From assembly GCA_003506895.1 (NCBI GenBank), contig DNXO01000091.1, positions 103,270 to 167,269 on the forward strand: DNA of 64,000 nt. The letters are read 5' to 3'. How positions within the stretch are numbered: the stretch's first letter is position 1; each line of letters begins with the position of its first letter. This document shows, in pieces, positions 17,310 to 27,064 of this stretch. The notes below the pieces were generated by a model. It saw nothing but the letters and a program-made list of their open reading frames with translations, was not told the origin of the DNA and ran no database searches. The position numbers and the translations under genes are program-made. The stretch is from Acetobacteraceae bacterium. Lineage in GTDB: Bacteria > Pseudomonadota > Alphaproteobacteria > Acetobacterales > Acetobacteraceae.

Positions 17310-18071
17310 ATGTCACACCAGGATCCGGTCAAGACGGCGGTACGGACGCTCGATGTCTTCGAAGTGTTTGCCGCGGTAAAAGGCCCCCTCACGCTCACCG
17401 AACTCGCGGCTCGGCTTGGTTCGCCGGTGTCTAGCTGCCACGCGCTGGTGCGGACGTTGCAGCTTCGTGGCTACGTTTACATCCTCGACGAGCGCAAAAG
17501 GGTCTATCCAACCAAGCGCCTCCTGATGATGGCGCAGCAGATCGCCCAGAACGACCCGGTGCTGGAGCGGATCGGCCCGGTGCTGGCGACGTTGCAGGCC
17601 GACACCGGGGAGACCGTTATCCTCGGCAAACGCCAAGGCAATGCGGTCACCTATCTGGAGGTGATGGAAAGCCGCCAGACCATCCGCTACGCGGCCAACC
17701 CGGGTGACGTGAAGCCGCTGCATTCCAGCGCGATTGGCAAAGCGATGCTGGGTGTTCTTACGGATACAGAGTTGGCCCGACTGGTTCGCAAGCTGTCGTT
17801 GCCCGCGATTACGGAAAGTACCATCAAGGATGCGAACGATCTGATCCGCGATATCCAGCAGGGCAGGGCGCGTGATTTCTTCGTCACCCGCGGCGAGAAC
17901 GTGCCGGATGTAATGGCGATCGCGATCGTCCGTACGGTGGGCGAAGAACCCTATGGCGTCGCCGTCGCCGGCCCCATGGCCCGCATCGAGGCCCGTTCCA
18001 CCGCCATTTTCGCCGCGCTGCGGAAGGCCGGCGATACGCTTCAGCGAATCGACGCGGAGTTGCGCGGCTGA
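17310..18071 (+). CDS. IclR-family transcriptional regulator
   Basis: This 253-residue regulator has an N-terminal winged helix-turn-helix (LTLTELAARLGSPVSSCHAL, residues 25-60). A C-terminal IclR effector-binding domain follows, with PLHSSAIGKAMLG and FFVTRGENVPDVMAIA. GGAG lies five bases before ATG 17310. GTG 17304 is two codons upstream in the same frame. It is flanked by the first TRAP system and a TauD-like dioxygenase, so it probably senses the transported acid and controls these genes. Confidence 0.88.
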   Translation: MSHQDPVKTAVRTLDVFEVFAAVKGPLTLTELAARLGSPVSSCHALVRTLQLRGYVYILDERKRVYPTKRLLMMAQQIAQNDPVLERIGPVLATLQADTGETVILGKRQGNAVTYLEVMESRQTIRYAANPGDVKPLHSSAIGKAMLGVLTDTELARLVRKLSLPAITESTIKDANDLIRDIQQGRARDFFVTRGENVPDVMAIAIVRTVGEEPYGVAVAGPMARIEARSTAIFAALRKAGDTLQRIDAELRG

Positions 18072-18110
18072 TGTATCTCGGGACGTCCCTCTGTGGCTTG
18101 AGAAGTTCTG

Positions 18111-18139
18111 TATGCTGAAATAAGATTCCCTATTCTGAA
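18111..18139. promoter_or_regulatory. Direct repeat TATKCTGAA spaced 20 bp
   Basis: TATGCTGAA (18111-18119) and TATTCTGAA (18131-18139) lie two helical turns apart in the short gap between the iclR-type gene and the dioxygenase gene. Such phasing suits a dimeric regulator bound on one DNA face. The IclR regulator next door is a candidate, by inference only. Confidence 0.3.
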
Positions 18140-18154
18140 GCACCGGAGTGCGCG

Positions 18155-18994
18155 ATGGCCAACGTCAAACTCGAGATCAAACCCATCGCCGGCGCGCTGG
18201 GGGCGGAAATCGGCGGCATCGATCTGTCGAAAAACCTTGATCCGGACTGCGTCGGCGCGATCCGCCAGGCGCTACTCGATCATCTCGTCATCTTCTTCCG
18301 CGACCAGACGCTGACTCCGGCCCAGTTCGCCGGCTTTGCCCGCCGCTTTGGCGATCCCGTCGCCTATCCGTTCGTCAAGGGGCTCGACGGATTTCCCGAG
18401 ATCATCGAAGTGGCGAAGTTGGAGCATGAGCGCGTCAATTTCGGCGGAGTGTGGCACTCGGACACCACCTACCTGGAACAGCCGCCGATGGGTTCGCTTC
18501 TGTATGCACGGGAGTTGCCGCCCTATGGTGGCGATACACTGTTCGCCAACCAGTACCTCGCCTACGAGGCGTTGTCGGCGGGAATGCAGCGCTTTCTCGA
18601 CGGGACCACGGGAGTCTCCAGTTCCAGCAAAGCGGATGTCTCGCGCACCCGGGAAGACCGGATCAAGAGTTCGGGCACGCAGGAGGCCCGCAAGGAGCTA
18701 TCCGCCGAACACCCGGCGGTTCGGGTGCATCCGGAGACGGGACGCCGGGCGCTATATGTGAATACCGCGCATACGGTGCGCTTCGGCGACATGACCGAGG
18801 AGGAAAGCGCGCCGATCCTTGCCTATCTTTTCCAACACCAGATCAAGCCGGAGTTCACTTGCCGGTTCGTCTGGCAGCCTGGTTCGCTGGCGTTCTGGGA
18901 CAACCGCGCGGCGCAGCACAATCCGATCAACGACTACCATGGCTTTCGCCGGATCATGCATCGCATCACGCTCGCGGGCGACAGACCGCGTTAG
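18155..18994 (+). CDS. TauD/TfdA-family 2-oxoglutarate dioxygenase
   Basis: This 279-residue Fe(II)/2OG dioxygenase has the HxD iron-ligand pair in VWHSDTTYLEQP. The distal histidine and the 2OG-binding arginine are in AQHNPINDYHGFRRIMHR. Length and motifs match the taurine/2,4-D dioxygenase family, whose members hydroxylate sulfonates, phenoxyacids or other carboxylates. GGAG precedes the ATG. The 3' end overlaps the convergent RidA gene by 4 bp. The substrate is unknown. Confidence 0.88.
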   Translation: MANVKLEIKPIAGALGAEIGGIDLSKNLDPDCVGAIRQALLDHLVIFFRDQTLTPAQFAGFARRFGDPVAYPFVKGLDGFPEIIEVAKLEHERVNFGGVWHSDTTYLEQPPMGSLLYARELPPYGGDTLFANQYLAYEALSAGMQRFLDGTTGVSSSSKADVSRTREDRIKSSGTQEARKELSAEHPAVRVHPETGRRALYVNTAHTVRFGDMTEEESAPILAYLFQHQIKPEFTCRFVWQPGSLAFWDNRAAQHNPINDYHGFRRIMHRITLAGDRPR

Positions 18995-19449
18995 GAAATC
19001 AACACCACGGCTTCGACCTCGACCGAGATGTCGCGCGGCAGGCTGGCCATGCCAACCGCCGATCGCGCCGGCCGGCCGTTGTCGCCGAACACCGCAACGA
19101 ACAGATCGGTGCAGCCGTCGATCACCTTCGGGTGCTGCCGGAAGTCGGGCGTCGCGTTGACCATCCCCAGCACTTTCAGGATCGTGTCCACGCGGTCGAG
19201 CGACCCCAGCGCGGTGATGATGTTGGTGAGAAGATTCAGGCCGCAAAGCTTCGCCGCCTCATACCCTTGCTCGATCGAGACGGTCGCGCCGAGCCTCCCG
19301 GTCATGATTCCGCCGTCGTGCCTGCGCGGACCAACGCCCGACAGGAACAGCAGGCCGCCGCCGATGCGATAGGGCACGTAGTTGCCGATCGGCGCGGGCG
19401 GCGGCGGCAACGTCAGGCCAAGGGCCTGAAAGCGGGCGGTTGCGCTCAT
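18991..19449 (-). CDS. RidA (YjgF/UK114) family protein
   Basis: The 152-residue protein matches RidA-type enamine/imine deaminases, recognisable by YRIGGGLLFLSGVGPRR and the C-terminal ARSAVGMASLP...VEVEAVV pattern. The conserved Arg of that pattern is present. The longer N-terminus and GLTLPPPPAPIGNYVPY resemble the RidA subgroup found in catabolic clusters. AAGGAG lies nine bases before ATG 19449 and three before ATG 19455. I prefer 19449. It may detoxify reactive imines made by neighbouring oxidases. Confidence 0.8.
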   Translation of the reverse strand: MSATARFQALGLTLPPPPAPIGNYVPYRIGGGLLFLSGVGPRRHDGGIMTGRLGATVSIEQGYEAAKLCGLNLLTNIITALGSLDRVDTILKVLGMVNATPDFRQHPKVIDGCTDLFVAVFGDNGRPARSAVGMASLPRDISVEVEAVVLIS

Positions 19450-19598
19450 GACCATTAACTCCTTCGGGGGCAGGATAGTGCCACGCGCACCATGTGCGTC
19501 AACCGGCGGTCCCGGCCGGTATGCCGCGCGGGTCTGTTGCGCGGGCTGACGATTTCAAAGACACTGGCCTACCAGAGGTCGTTCCGAGCGAAACAACA

Positions 19599-20489
19599 AT
19601 GCGCACAACCGCCCTTCCGATCATCGACGCGCACCAGCATTTCTGGGATTTGCAGCGCAACCGCCACCCATGGCTGAACGATACGCCGTTGATCCCCTTC
19701 CGCTACGGCGATTACACGCCGATCCGGCGCAACTATCTGCCGCCCGACTTCCGGACTGACACCGCCCGCCATCGGATCGTCGGCACGGTGCATATCGAGG
19801 CGGAGTTCGACCCCGCCAACCCGGTCCGTGAGACGGAGTGGCTGACCACCCTGAAAGCAGCCGAGGGCCTGCCCAGTGTCTGTGTAGCTCAGGCCTGGCT
19901 GGATCGCGAAGACGTCGCCGAGGTTCTGGCTGCCCAGGCGGCCCATCCAATGGTCCGGGGTATCCGGCACAAGCCGAGGCAAGCGGCAGCCCGAGGCGCG
20001 GCTGGTTCGATGGACTGCCCCATCTGGCGCGCCGGATACGCATTGCTTGAACGCAACGGCCTGTCGTTCGACCTGCAAACCGCCTGGCGTCACATGGATG
20101 CGGCTTTCGATCTGGCCGGGGACTTTCCCGCGACGCAGGTCATTATCAACCACACCGCGCTGCCGTCCGACCGTTCACCGGAGGCGCTGGCCGGGTGGCG
20201 TGCCGCTCTCGCGCGTGTTGCCGAAGCGCCCAACGTCGCGTTGAAAATTTCCGGCCTTGGCCAGCCGGGTGCCCCCTGGACCTTCGAGGCCAATGGCCCG
20301 ATCATCCGCGACGCCATCGCCATTTTCGGTCCCGAACGCTGCATGTTCGCCAGTAATTTCCCGGTCGATAGCCTGGTTGCCGATTATGACACCATCGTCG
20401 ATGGTTTCCTTCGCGCGATCGGCGATCGGCCCGAACACGATCAACGCCTGCTGCTGCACGACAACGCAAAGCGTATCTACAGAACGTAG
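19599..20489 (+). CDS. Amidohydrolase-family lactonase-like hydrolase
   Basis: The 296-residue TIM-barrel protein has IIDAHQHFWDLQRNRHPW at the N-terminus, then GIRHKPRQA, VIINHTALP and MFASNFPVDS. These are the features of the L-fuconolactonase/2-pyrone-dicarboxylate lactonase group. It diverges from the RidA gene and lies 32 bp before the second TRAP binding protein, suggesting lactone opening in sugar-acid breakdown. The frame is open further upstream, but ATG 19599 precedes the conserved start. Confidence 0.8.
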   Translation: MRTTALPIIDAHQHFWDLQRNRHPWLNDTPLIPFRYGDYTPIRRNYLPPDFRTDTARHRIVGTVHIEAEFDPANPVRETEWLTTLKAAEGLPSVCVAQAWLDREDVAEVLAAQAAHPMVRGIRHKPRQAAARGAAGSMDCPIWRAGYALLERNGLSFDLQTAWRHMDAAFDLAGDFPATQVIINHTALPSDRSPEALAGWRAALARVAEAPNVALKISGLGQPGAPWTFEANGPIIRDAIAIFGPERCMFASNFPVDSLVADYDTIVDGFLRAIGDRPEHDQRLLLHDNAKRIYRT

Positions 20490-20521
20490 AACGCGAGATA
20501 AGAACTGGAGGAAACGAAACC

Positions 20522-21532
20522 ATGAACATCACCCGGAGAACCCTTGGCCTGTCGGCCGCGGGCCTGCTAGCCGCACCAGCGATCCTTCGCCATCCCGCCG
20601 ACGCCGCCGAGTTCAACTACAAGTTCGCCACCAACCAGCCCGTCGGGCATCCGATGAACATCCGCGCGCAGGAGGCGATCGACCGCATTCGCGACCAGTC
20701 CGGCGGTCGTATCGCCATGCAATTGTTCCCGAACAACCAGCTTGGCGGCGACACCGACATGGTGAGCCAGTTGCGCAGCGGCGCTATCCATTTCTTCCCG
20801 GTTTCCGGGCTGTTGCTGCAAGCCATCGTACCCGTCGCGGGTGCTAACGGGGTCGGTTTTGCGTTCAAGGATTATGACACCGTCTGGGCCGCGATGGACG
20901 GGGATTTCGGCAAATACCTGCGGGCACAAATGGAGCCTGTCGGCCTGAACGTCTTCCCGAAGATCTGGGACAATGGCTTCCGGCAGATGACCGCCTCCGC
21001 CGCGCCGATCAACAGCCCGGCTGACCTGAAGGGCTTCAAGATCCGCGTGCCGGTGATGGAGATCGAGGTTTCCCTGTTCGAATCCTATGGCGCCGCCCCA
21101 ACCGCGATCAACATCAAGGAGGCCTATTCCGCGCTGCAAACCCGTCTGGTGGATGGACAGGAGAACCCGCTTTCCATCATCTACAACTGGAAGTTCTTCG
21201 AGGTGCAGAAATACTGCGCCCTGACCAGCCACATGTGGGACGGTTTCTGGGTCGCCGCCAACAAGCGTACCTGGGAGAAACTGCCCAAGGACATGCAGGC
21301 GATCGTGGCGGCTAACCTCGACCAATCCGCCGAGGACCAGCGCGCCGACATCCGCAAACTGAATGAGGGGCTGCAGGCTGATCTGGAAAAGGCCGGCATG
21401 GTTTTCAACAAGCCGGATCGGGAGCCGTTCCGGCTGGCGCTGCAAAAGGCAGGCTACTACGCCAAGTGGCGCGATAAGTTCGGTCCGGAGTGCTGGGGCC
21501 TGTTGGAAAAATACACCTCCACGCTGGCCTGA
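20522..21532 (+). CDS. dctP: TRAP transporter solute-binding protein, DctP family (second copy)
   Basis: This 336-residue periplasmic receptor has an RR-containing signal (ITRRTLGLSAAGLLAAPAIL, cleavage near ADA at 28). The DctP fold with GFKIRVPVMEIE follows. A strong GGAGG lies upstream of the ATG. It is only distantly similar to the binding protein at 14279, so a different ligand is likely. The fused permease follows at once. Confidence 0.88.
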   Translation: MNITRRTLGLSAAGLLAAPAILRHPADAAEFNYKFATNQPVGHPMNIRAQEAIDRIRDQSGGRIAMQLFPNNQLGGDTDMVSQLRSGAIHFFPVSGLLLQAIVPVAGANGVGFAFKDYDTVWAAMDGDFGKYLRAQMEPVGLNVFPKIWDNGFRQMTASAAPINSPADLKGFKIRVPVMEIEVSLFESYGAAPTAINIKEAYSALQTRLVDGQENPLSIIYNWKFFEVQKYCALTSHMWDGFWVAANKRTWEKLPKDMQAIVAANLDQSAEDQRADIRKLNEGLQADLEKAGMVFNKPDREPFRLALQKAGYYAKWRDKFGPECWGLLEKYTSTLA

Positions 21533-21534
21533 CC

Positions 21535-23352
21535 TTGATCGCCAGGATTGAATCAGCCTTTTGCCGGCTGACGGAATTCGCCGCGGCCAGCCTGGTGCTG
21601 GCCGAACTGCTGTTGCTGTCGGCGGGGGTCACGGCGCGATACGTGTTCCACCACCCGATCGTCTGGTCGGATGAATTGGCATCGGCACTGTTCCTTTGGC
21701 TGGCGATGTTCGGCGCGGTGATCGCCCTGCACCGTGGCGAGCACATGCGGCTGACGGCCTTCGTGAACCGCACGCCGAAATGCTTGCGCGGCTGGCTGGA
21801 TGCCATCGCCTCCACCATCGTTGCCGCCTGCATGCTTGTGCTGTTGTCGCCAGCCTGGGACTACATCCAGGACGAGTGGATCGTCATGACCCCGGCGCTG
21901 CACATCCACAATGGGCTGCGGGTCGCGGCGATCCTGGTCGGCGGGGTGCTTATGAGTTGCGTCGCGCTGTTGCGCCTGGCCCGCGAGGCGACGGTGCCGC
22001 AAGCCATGGTCGCTATTCTGCTCGTCGCCGGCGGGGCAGGGGGGATCGTTCTGCTACAGCCGGTGCTGGAGCCATTGGGGAACGTCAACCTCGCGATCTT
22101 CTTTGTCGGGATGGTCAGTTTCTGCGTCGCCATCGGCACGCCGATCGCCTTCGCCTTCGGGGCCGCCACGATCGCCTATCTGACCGCCACGACGGATGTC
22201 GATCTGTCTGTCATGGTGAACCGGATGGATGAGGGCATGTCGGAGCTGATCCTGCTTGCCGTGCCATTGTTCATCTTCCTGGGTCTGCTGATCGAGATGA
22301 TGGGTCTCGCCAAGGCGCTCGTCGATTGTTTCGCCAGTCTGCTCGGGCATGTTCGCGGTGGGCTGTCCTATGTGCTGCTGGCGGCGATGTATTTGGTTTC
22401 CGGCATTTCCGGATCGAAGGCCGCCGATATGGCCGCCATCGCACCCAGCCTGTTCCCCGACATGAAGCGGCGCGGGGCGCACCCGGGAGAGTTGGTCGCC
22501 CAACTCGCCGCGTCAGGTGCGATGAGCGAAACGATTCCGCCTTCGCTTGTGCTGATCACCATCGGGTCGTCGGCGGGCGTGTCGATCGCGGGGCTGTTCA
22601 CCGGCGGTATGCTGCCGGCCGCGGTTGGTGCGTTGGCGCTGGTGGCACTGTGTTACTTCCGATCACGCAACGACGATGTCAGCCTCGCTGTTCGCCCGCC
22701 GGTTGCAATCATGCTGCGGCGGCTGGTTGTCGCGATCCCCGCGATCGTGCTGCCGTTCCTGATCCGCACGGCGGTGGTGAAAGGCGTTGCGACGGCAACC
22801 GAGGTATCCACGGTCGGCGTGCTCTACACTGTCGTCTGTGGCCTGGTGATTTACCGCCAGCATGACTGGCGGCGCCTGTATCCCATGCTGACCGCGACCG
22901 CCGCGCTTGCCGGTGCGATCATGCTGATTATCGGCATGGCAACCTCGATGGCCTGGGCGATCACGCAGTCCGGTTTCAGCCACACACTGGTCGATGCCAT
23001 GGTCGGCATTCCGGGCGGAAGGGCGGGATTCCTGGCGGTTTCGATCGTCGTTTTCGCGGTGCTTGGGTCCTTGCTGGAGGGCATTCCCGCCATCGTTCTG
23101 CTGGGACCCTTGTTGTTTCCCGCCGCGCGCGCCATCGGTATCCACGATGTCCATTATGCGATGGTGACGGTGCTGGCGATGGGGTTGGGTCTGTTCGCGC
23201 CGCCGTTCGGAATCGGCTTCTACTTCTCCTGCGCGATCGGCGGTGCCTCGCCCGACGAGGCGATGGGGCGGATCTGGCCGTATCTTGGCGCGCTGCTGAT
23301 CGCGGTGATCGTTGTCGCGGCGTTCCCGTGGCTTTCGATCGGGTTTCTGTAA
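21535..23352 (+). CDS. TRAP transporter fused permease (DctQ-DctM), second copy
   Basis: This fused membrane component of about 605 residues has DctQ at about 5-155 (VWSDELASALFLWLAMFGAV). DctM occupies about 185-605, with GISGSKAADMAAIAPSL and ETIPPSLVLI. I choose TTG 21535, two bases after the dctP stop. An in-frame GTG at 21490 would overlap dctP by 43 nt. No clear Shine-Dalgarno is seen, consistent with translational coupling. It has the same fused layout as the 15281 gene. Confidence 0.85.
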   Translation: MIARIESAFCRLTEFAAASLVLAELLLLSAGVTARYVFHHPIVWSDELASALFLWLAMFGAVIALHRGEHMRLTAFVNRTPKCLRGWLDAIASTIVAACMLVLLSPAWDYIQDEWIVMTPALHIHNGLRVAAILVGGVLMSCVALLRLAREATVPQAMVAILLVAGGAGGIVLLQPVLEPLGNVNLAIFFVGMVSFCVAIGTPIAFAFGAATIAYLTATTDVDLSVMVNRMDEGMSELILLAVPLFIFLGLLIEMMGLAKALVDCFASLLGHVRGGLSYVLLAAMYLVSGISGSKAADMAAIAPSLFPDMKRRGAHPGELVAQLAASGAMSETIPPSLVLITIGSSAGVSIAGLFTGGMLPAAVGALALVALCYFRSRNDDVSLAVRPPVAIMLRRLVVAIPAIVLPFLIRTAVVKGVATATEVSTVGVLYTVVCGLVIYRQHDWRRLYPMLTATAALAGAIMLIIGMATSMAWAITQSGFSHTLVDAMVGIPGGRAGFLAVSIVVFAVLGSLLEGIPAIVLLGPLLFPAARAIGIHDVHYAMVTVLAMGLGLFAPPFGIGFYFSCAIGGASPDEAMGRIWPYLGALLIAVIVVAAFPWLSIGFL

Positions 23353-23382
23353 GCCCCCGGGCGAAATTGAAAGGATCTGTTG

Positions 23383-23838
23383 ATGAAACTCGTTGTTGGA
23401 TCGGATCATGCCGGCTGGCCGCTGAAGCGGGAGGTGCTGGCGTATGTTAAGTCCCTTGGTCATGAGGTCATCGATGTCGGATCGTTCGACGACAGGCCGG
23501 TTGACTTTCCCGACATCGCCCGGGCGCTGGTCGCCAGGATCAAGTCCGGCGAGGCGGATCGCGGCCTGATGATCTGCGGTACCGGCGTAGGGGCCTCCAT
23601 CGCCGCGAACAAAGTGAAGGGCATCCGAGCGGCGGTATGCCACGATGTGCATTCGGCGCATCAATGCGTGGAGCACGACGACGTCAACGTGATGTGCATC
23701 GGCGCTCAGATCGTTGGCCCGTGGCTGGCGAAGGATCTGATCGCGGCTTACCTGACGGCCGCTTTCTCCACCGACGAGGACATGCGCCGTCGGGTCGCGA
23801 AGCTGCACGCTATGGAAGATGATACCAGTCCGCGATGA
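23383..23838 (+). CDS. RpiB/LacA/LacB-family sugar-phosphate isomerase
   Basis: The 151-residue protein has SDHAGWPLK at the N-terminus, the catalytic cysteine in MICGTGVGASIAANK, and HDVHSAHQCVEHDDVNVM. These are the RpiB-family phosphate and sugar binding features. AAGGA lies upstream of ATG 23383. In a TRAP/oxidoreductase cluster such paralogues usually isomerise four- or five-carbon sugar phosphates in catabolism rather than serving as housekeeping ribose-5-phosphate isomerase. Confidence 0.85.
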   Translation: MKLVVGSDHAGWPLKREVLAYVKSLGHEVIDVGSFDDRPVDFPDIARALVARIKSGEADRGLMICGTGVGASIAANKVKGIRAAVCHDVHSAHQCVEHDDVNVMCIGAQIVGPWLAKDLIAAYLTAAFSTDEDMRRRVAKLHAMEDDTSPR

Positions 23839-24070
23839 TCCCGCTTCTTCCGCGGTGCCCCCTGTGGTACGATCCCGATAGCAACATCCTTTCGGTCGGG
23901 TGAATCAGCCCACCAAATCAAGGACTAGTGGATGCGCGATACGTCGGCTTCGGTTCGAAGTACCCGATTCACGCTTCGCTGCGATCGGATACCAGGCAAC
24001 TTGAATGGACTTGCCATCCCTGTCTGACCGGGTGATCCTTTTGACAACCGAAAAACCAGGGGGAAATGCC

Positions 24071-25789
24071 GTGCCGTCCATGATGTTCGACTACATTATC
24101 GTGGGCGGTGGATCCGCCGGGTCGGTGCTCGCCAACCGGCTCTCTGCTCGCAGCCAAAACAAGGTGCTGCTCCTGGAGGCCGGGCAGGACACACCACACG
24201 GCAAGGTCCCCGCCGCTGTCTTGGATTCCTATCCGGGCACCGCCTACCTCAACCCGAACTATACGTGGAACAAGCTGAAGGTCACCACCGAGGTGATCTC
24301 GCATAACAATCCCGACGAGAAAGCCCCGCCGCTGCGCACCTATGAGCAGGCGCGCATTCTGGGCGGCGGCTCGTCGATCAACGGGCAACTCGCCAACCGC
24401 GGCGCGCCGACCGACTACGACGAATGGGCCGCCAGCGGTGCCACCGGCTGGGATTGGAACAGCGTGCTGCCCTACTTCAAGAAGGTGGAGCGCGACATGG
24501 ACTTCGACGGTCCGTGGCATGGCAAGGAAGGCCGCATCCCGGTTCGCCGGATATTTCCCGACCTGTGGCCCGAACACGCCAAGGCGGTCGGAAAGGCGTT
24601 CGAGCAGGCGGGCTGGAAGTTCATCCAGGACCAGAACGCCGAGTGGGAGGACGGGTATTTCCCCATCACGATCTCCAACGCCTATGAACGCCGGGTTTCG
24701 GCGGCGATCGGCTACCTGGATCCCGGCACGCGCCTGCGGGAGAACCTGACGATCTCCACCGACACCCAGGCCAGCGGGCTGATCTTCGACGGCCAGCGTT
24801 GTGTCGGGGTGAAGGCGGTCGTGGCGGGCAAGCCGCAAGAGTTCCGGGGCAAGGAGATCATCCTGTCCTGCGGCGCGATCCACTCCCCGGCGCATCTGAT
24901 GCGTGCTGGCATCGGCCCGGCCGCCCACCTGCGGGAGCATGGGATCGAGGTGCGTGCCGCGCTGCCCGGCGTCGGCCAACGTCTGCAGGATCACCCAGCC
25001 GTGGCCGTCGCGGCGTTCCTGAAGCCGCATGCCCGTATCATTCACGACTACTCGCGCCGCCACATTTATACGGCGCTGCGTTACTCCTCGAACCTGCCGA
25101 ACATTCCGGCGGGGGACATGTTCACCGTGGTGACGAACAAGACGTCCTGGCACGCGGTCGGGGAGCAGATCGGCTCGTTTATCGTCACGGTTTATAAGAC
25201 CTACTCGGAAACGGGCTCGGTCAGGCTTCGGTCCGGAAATTGGTCTGACGAACCTCAGGTCGATTTCAATCTATTGTCAGACCACCGCGACCTGCAACGG
25301 ATGATGGATGGGGTGCGGCAGTTTGGCGCCATGCACCTGACCCCGATCATGCAGAGCGTCACCGACAACCCGTTCCCCGCCAGCTACAGCGACAAGGTAC
25401 GCCAGGTCGGCCTGCACAGCCGAAAGAACAAGCTGATCACCGGCGTGCTGGCGAAGGCGCTGGATAGCTCCGCCGCGATCCGGCGCTATCTGATCGAGAA
25501 CCTGGTCATGGAAGGCGTCTCGCTGCACGACGTGCTGACCGACGACGATAAGCTGGAGGCGTTCGTGCGCAAGGCCGCTGTCGGCGTTTGGCATGCGTCC
25601 TGCACCTGCCGCATGGGGGCCGACACCGATCCAATGGCGGTGACCGACCCGGCTGGCCGGGTTCGCGGCGTGGAGGGGCTGCGTGTGGTCGATGCCTCGG
25701 TCTTTCCGGTGGTGCCGTGCGCGAATACCAACTTCCCGGTCCTGATGACGGCGGAAAAGATGGCGGACGCGATTTTAACCGGAGCCTGA
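24071..25789 (+). CDS. GMC-family FAD oxidoreductase (choline/alcohol dehydrogenase-like)
   Basis: The enzyme of about 572 residues has the N-terminal ADP-binding motif YIIVGGGSAGSVLANRL. GMC signature 1 is in ILGGGSSINGQLANRG, signature 2 in CGAIHSPAHLMRAGIGP, and the catalytic His in WHASCTCRMG. It oxidises alcohol or polyol groups with FAD. AGGGGG seven bases before GTG 24071 decides that start. ATG 24080 and 24083 are alternatives. It closes the sugar-acid cluster before tRNA-Lys. Confidence 0.88.
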   Translation: MPSMMFDYIIVGGGSAGSVLANRLSARSQNKVLLLEAGQDTPHGKVPAAVLDSYPGTAYLNPNYTWNKLKVTTEVISHNNPDEKAPPLRTYEQARILGGGSSINGQLANRGAPTDYDEWAASGATGWDWNSVLPYFKKVERDMDFDGPWHGKEGRIPVRRIFPDLWPEHAKAVGKAFEQAGWKFIQDQNAEWEDGYFPITISNAYERRVSAAIGYLDPGTRLRENLTISTDTQASGLIFDGQRCVGVKAVVAGKPQEFRGKEIILSCGAIHSPAHLMRAGIGPAAHLREHGIEVRAALPGVGQRLQDHPAVAVAAFLKPHARIIHDYSRRHIYTALRYSSNLPNIPAGDMFTVVTNKTSWHAVGEQIGSFIVTVYKTYSETGSVRLRSGNWSDEPQVDFNLLSDHRDLQRMMDGVRQFGAMHLTPIMQSVTDNPFPASYSDKVRQVGLHSRKNKLITGVLAKALDSSAAIRRYLIENLVMEGVSLHDVLTDDDKLEAFVRKAAVGVWHASCTCRMGADTDPMAVTDPAGRVRGVEGLRVVDASVFPVVPCANTNFPVLMTAEKMADAILTGA

Positions 25790-25843
25790 TAAGGGGGTTG
25801 CATTGCGGGGAAAGGTTGGTAGAACCCGCGTCGTCGTTGGTGC

Positions 25844-25919
<76 letters not shown>

Positions 25920-25979
25920 ATGATTTCAAATGATTAGCATTCCTCGTAACAGCGGCCAAACCCCGAGCATGTCTCGGTA

Positions 25980-26577
25980 TCAGGCGGGCTGGCCTTGAAT
26001 GTTGAGGCGGTTGCCTGAATTATCCCAGCATGCGATGCCATGCTTCGCGCATGTCTTGGCAAGGCCGAGGAAAGCGTCGCGGCAATCGCGCCCGACGGCT
26101 CTGCGTGTTCCGGAGTTGCGTTGCGTCGGGTGACCTGGCAACGGATGTCGTGCTCGGAGCCATTGGTTTGGAGCGGGATTTCCGCACGCTCCAGCCCCAT
26201 CAGGAATTCGGCCTTCGATCCAGCGTGACGAAACCGGTGCGATGATGGAAGATGCGATCGAACCCCGCGCGCAGGGCGAGATGACGGCTTTTGCCAGGGT
26301 TGTCCGGATAGACCTTGAGATCGGCGGAGAAGTTCCAGATCAGCTTGCGCATCCGCTGTTGAGCGGTGCGATGCAAATCGGTGAAGGTTTCCAGCCAATG
26401 CAACAGACGTTCCGCATGCACCCAGCACCGGGCCTGCCTGCCGACGTCGTCGCTCAGCAGCACGGTATCGACCAAGGTGCTCGTGCGCGTGGATGTTGCC
26501 CCACTGAGCCCCTTGGGTGGCGATTCGAAATGGCCCTCGGTTTCATCGGGGAGCGCGGCGATGGTGGTCCCGGTCAA
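25980..26577 (-). pseudogene. Decayed IS66-family transposase
   Basis: Fragments in at least three reading frames add up to the C-terminal half of an IS66-type transposase. First comes RCWVHAERLLHWLETFTDLHR. After a frameshift near 26230 comes EFLMGLERAEIPLQTNGSEH, with the conserved NGSE-DIR block. After a second shift near 26150 comes RDAFLGLAKTCAKHGIACWD, ending at a TGA at 25980-25982. The N-terminal half is missing. It cannot make a working transposase and no terminal repeats are visible. Confidence 0.75.
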
Positions 26578-27064
26578 GCCCTTCGGCCGAGCGATTTCGG
26601 CCCCTTACTCGACACCCAACTGATGAAGCGGCGGAAACCTAGCCCAACAAAATTACCACCGGCTCCCGCACCCGGGCAGATGACAGGCTATCAAGGGTTT
26701 CCGGCGGGCTCACACACAGCCCGAATCCGAGTCGCCAGCGTTGGAGCGAGCAAGAAGCGCACCCTTGCCCAGGCTCTGCCCCTAACACCTGAGAGGCTGA
26801 AATTTCGATCGCGAATAGAAAGCCTGGAGACCCCATGTTGACCCAGGGGTCGATTCCGCGGTCGGATTGGCGAATTGGGCTGGAAAGTAATACCAACCGC
26901 CGCTGACGACGACTCTCCCCCCGATTCCCAAGACCCCGAAAATGCGGCTCGGTTCCTCTGAAGCGGCGATTCGCCGCATTGGAGAACGGGATGGGCGTAG
27001 CGATCAAGATTATCCCCATCGACCGCGGCCATCTGGGGCGTATCCCAAACTGGAAAAAGCACAG
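26578..27064. other. Intergenic stretch between two IS remnants
   Basis: About 490 bases without a convincing gene. Open frames on both strands lack recognisable motifs. It contains ATACCAACCGCC at 26890-26901, a near copy of the palindrome arm at the start of the window. It probably represents decayed mobile DNA. Confidence 0.5.
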
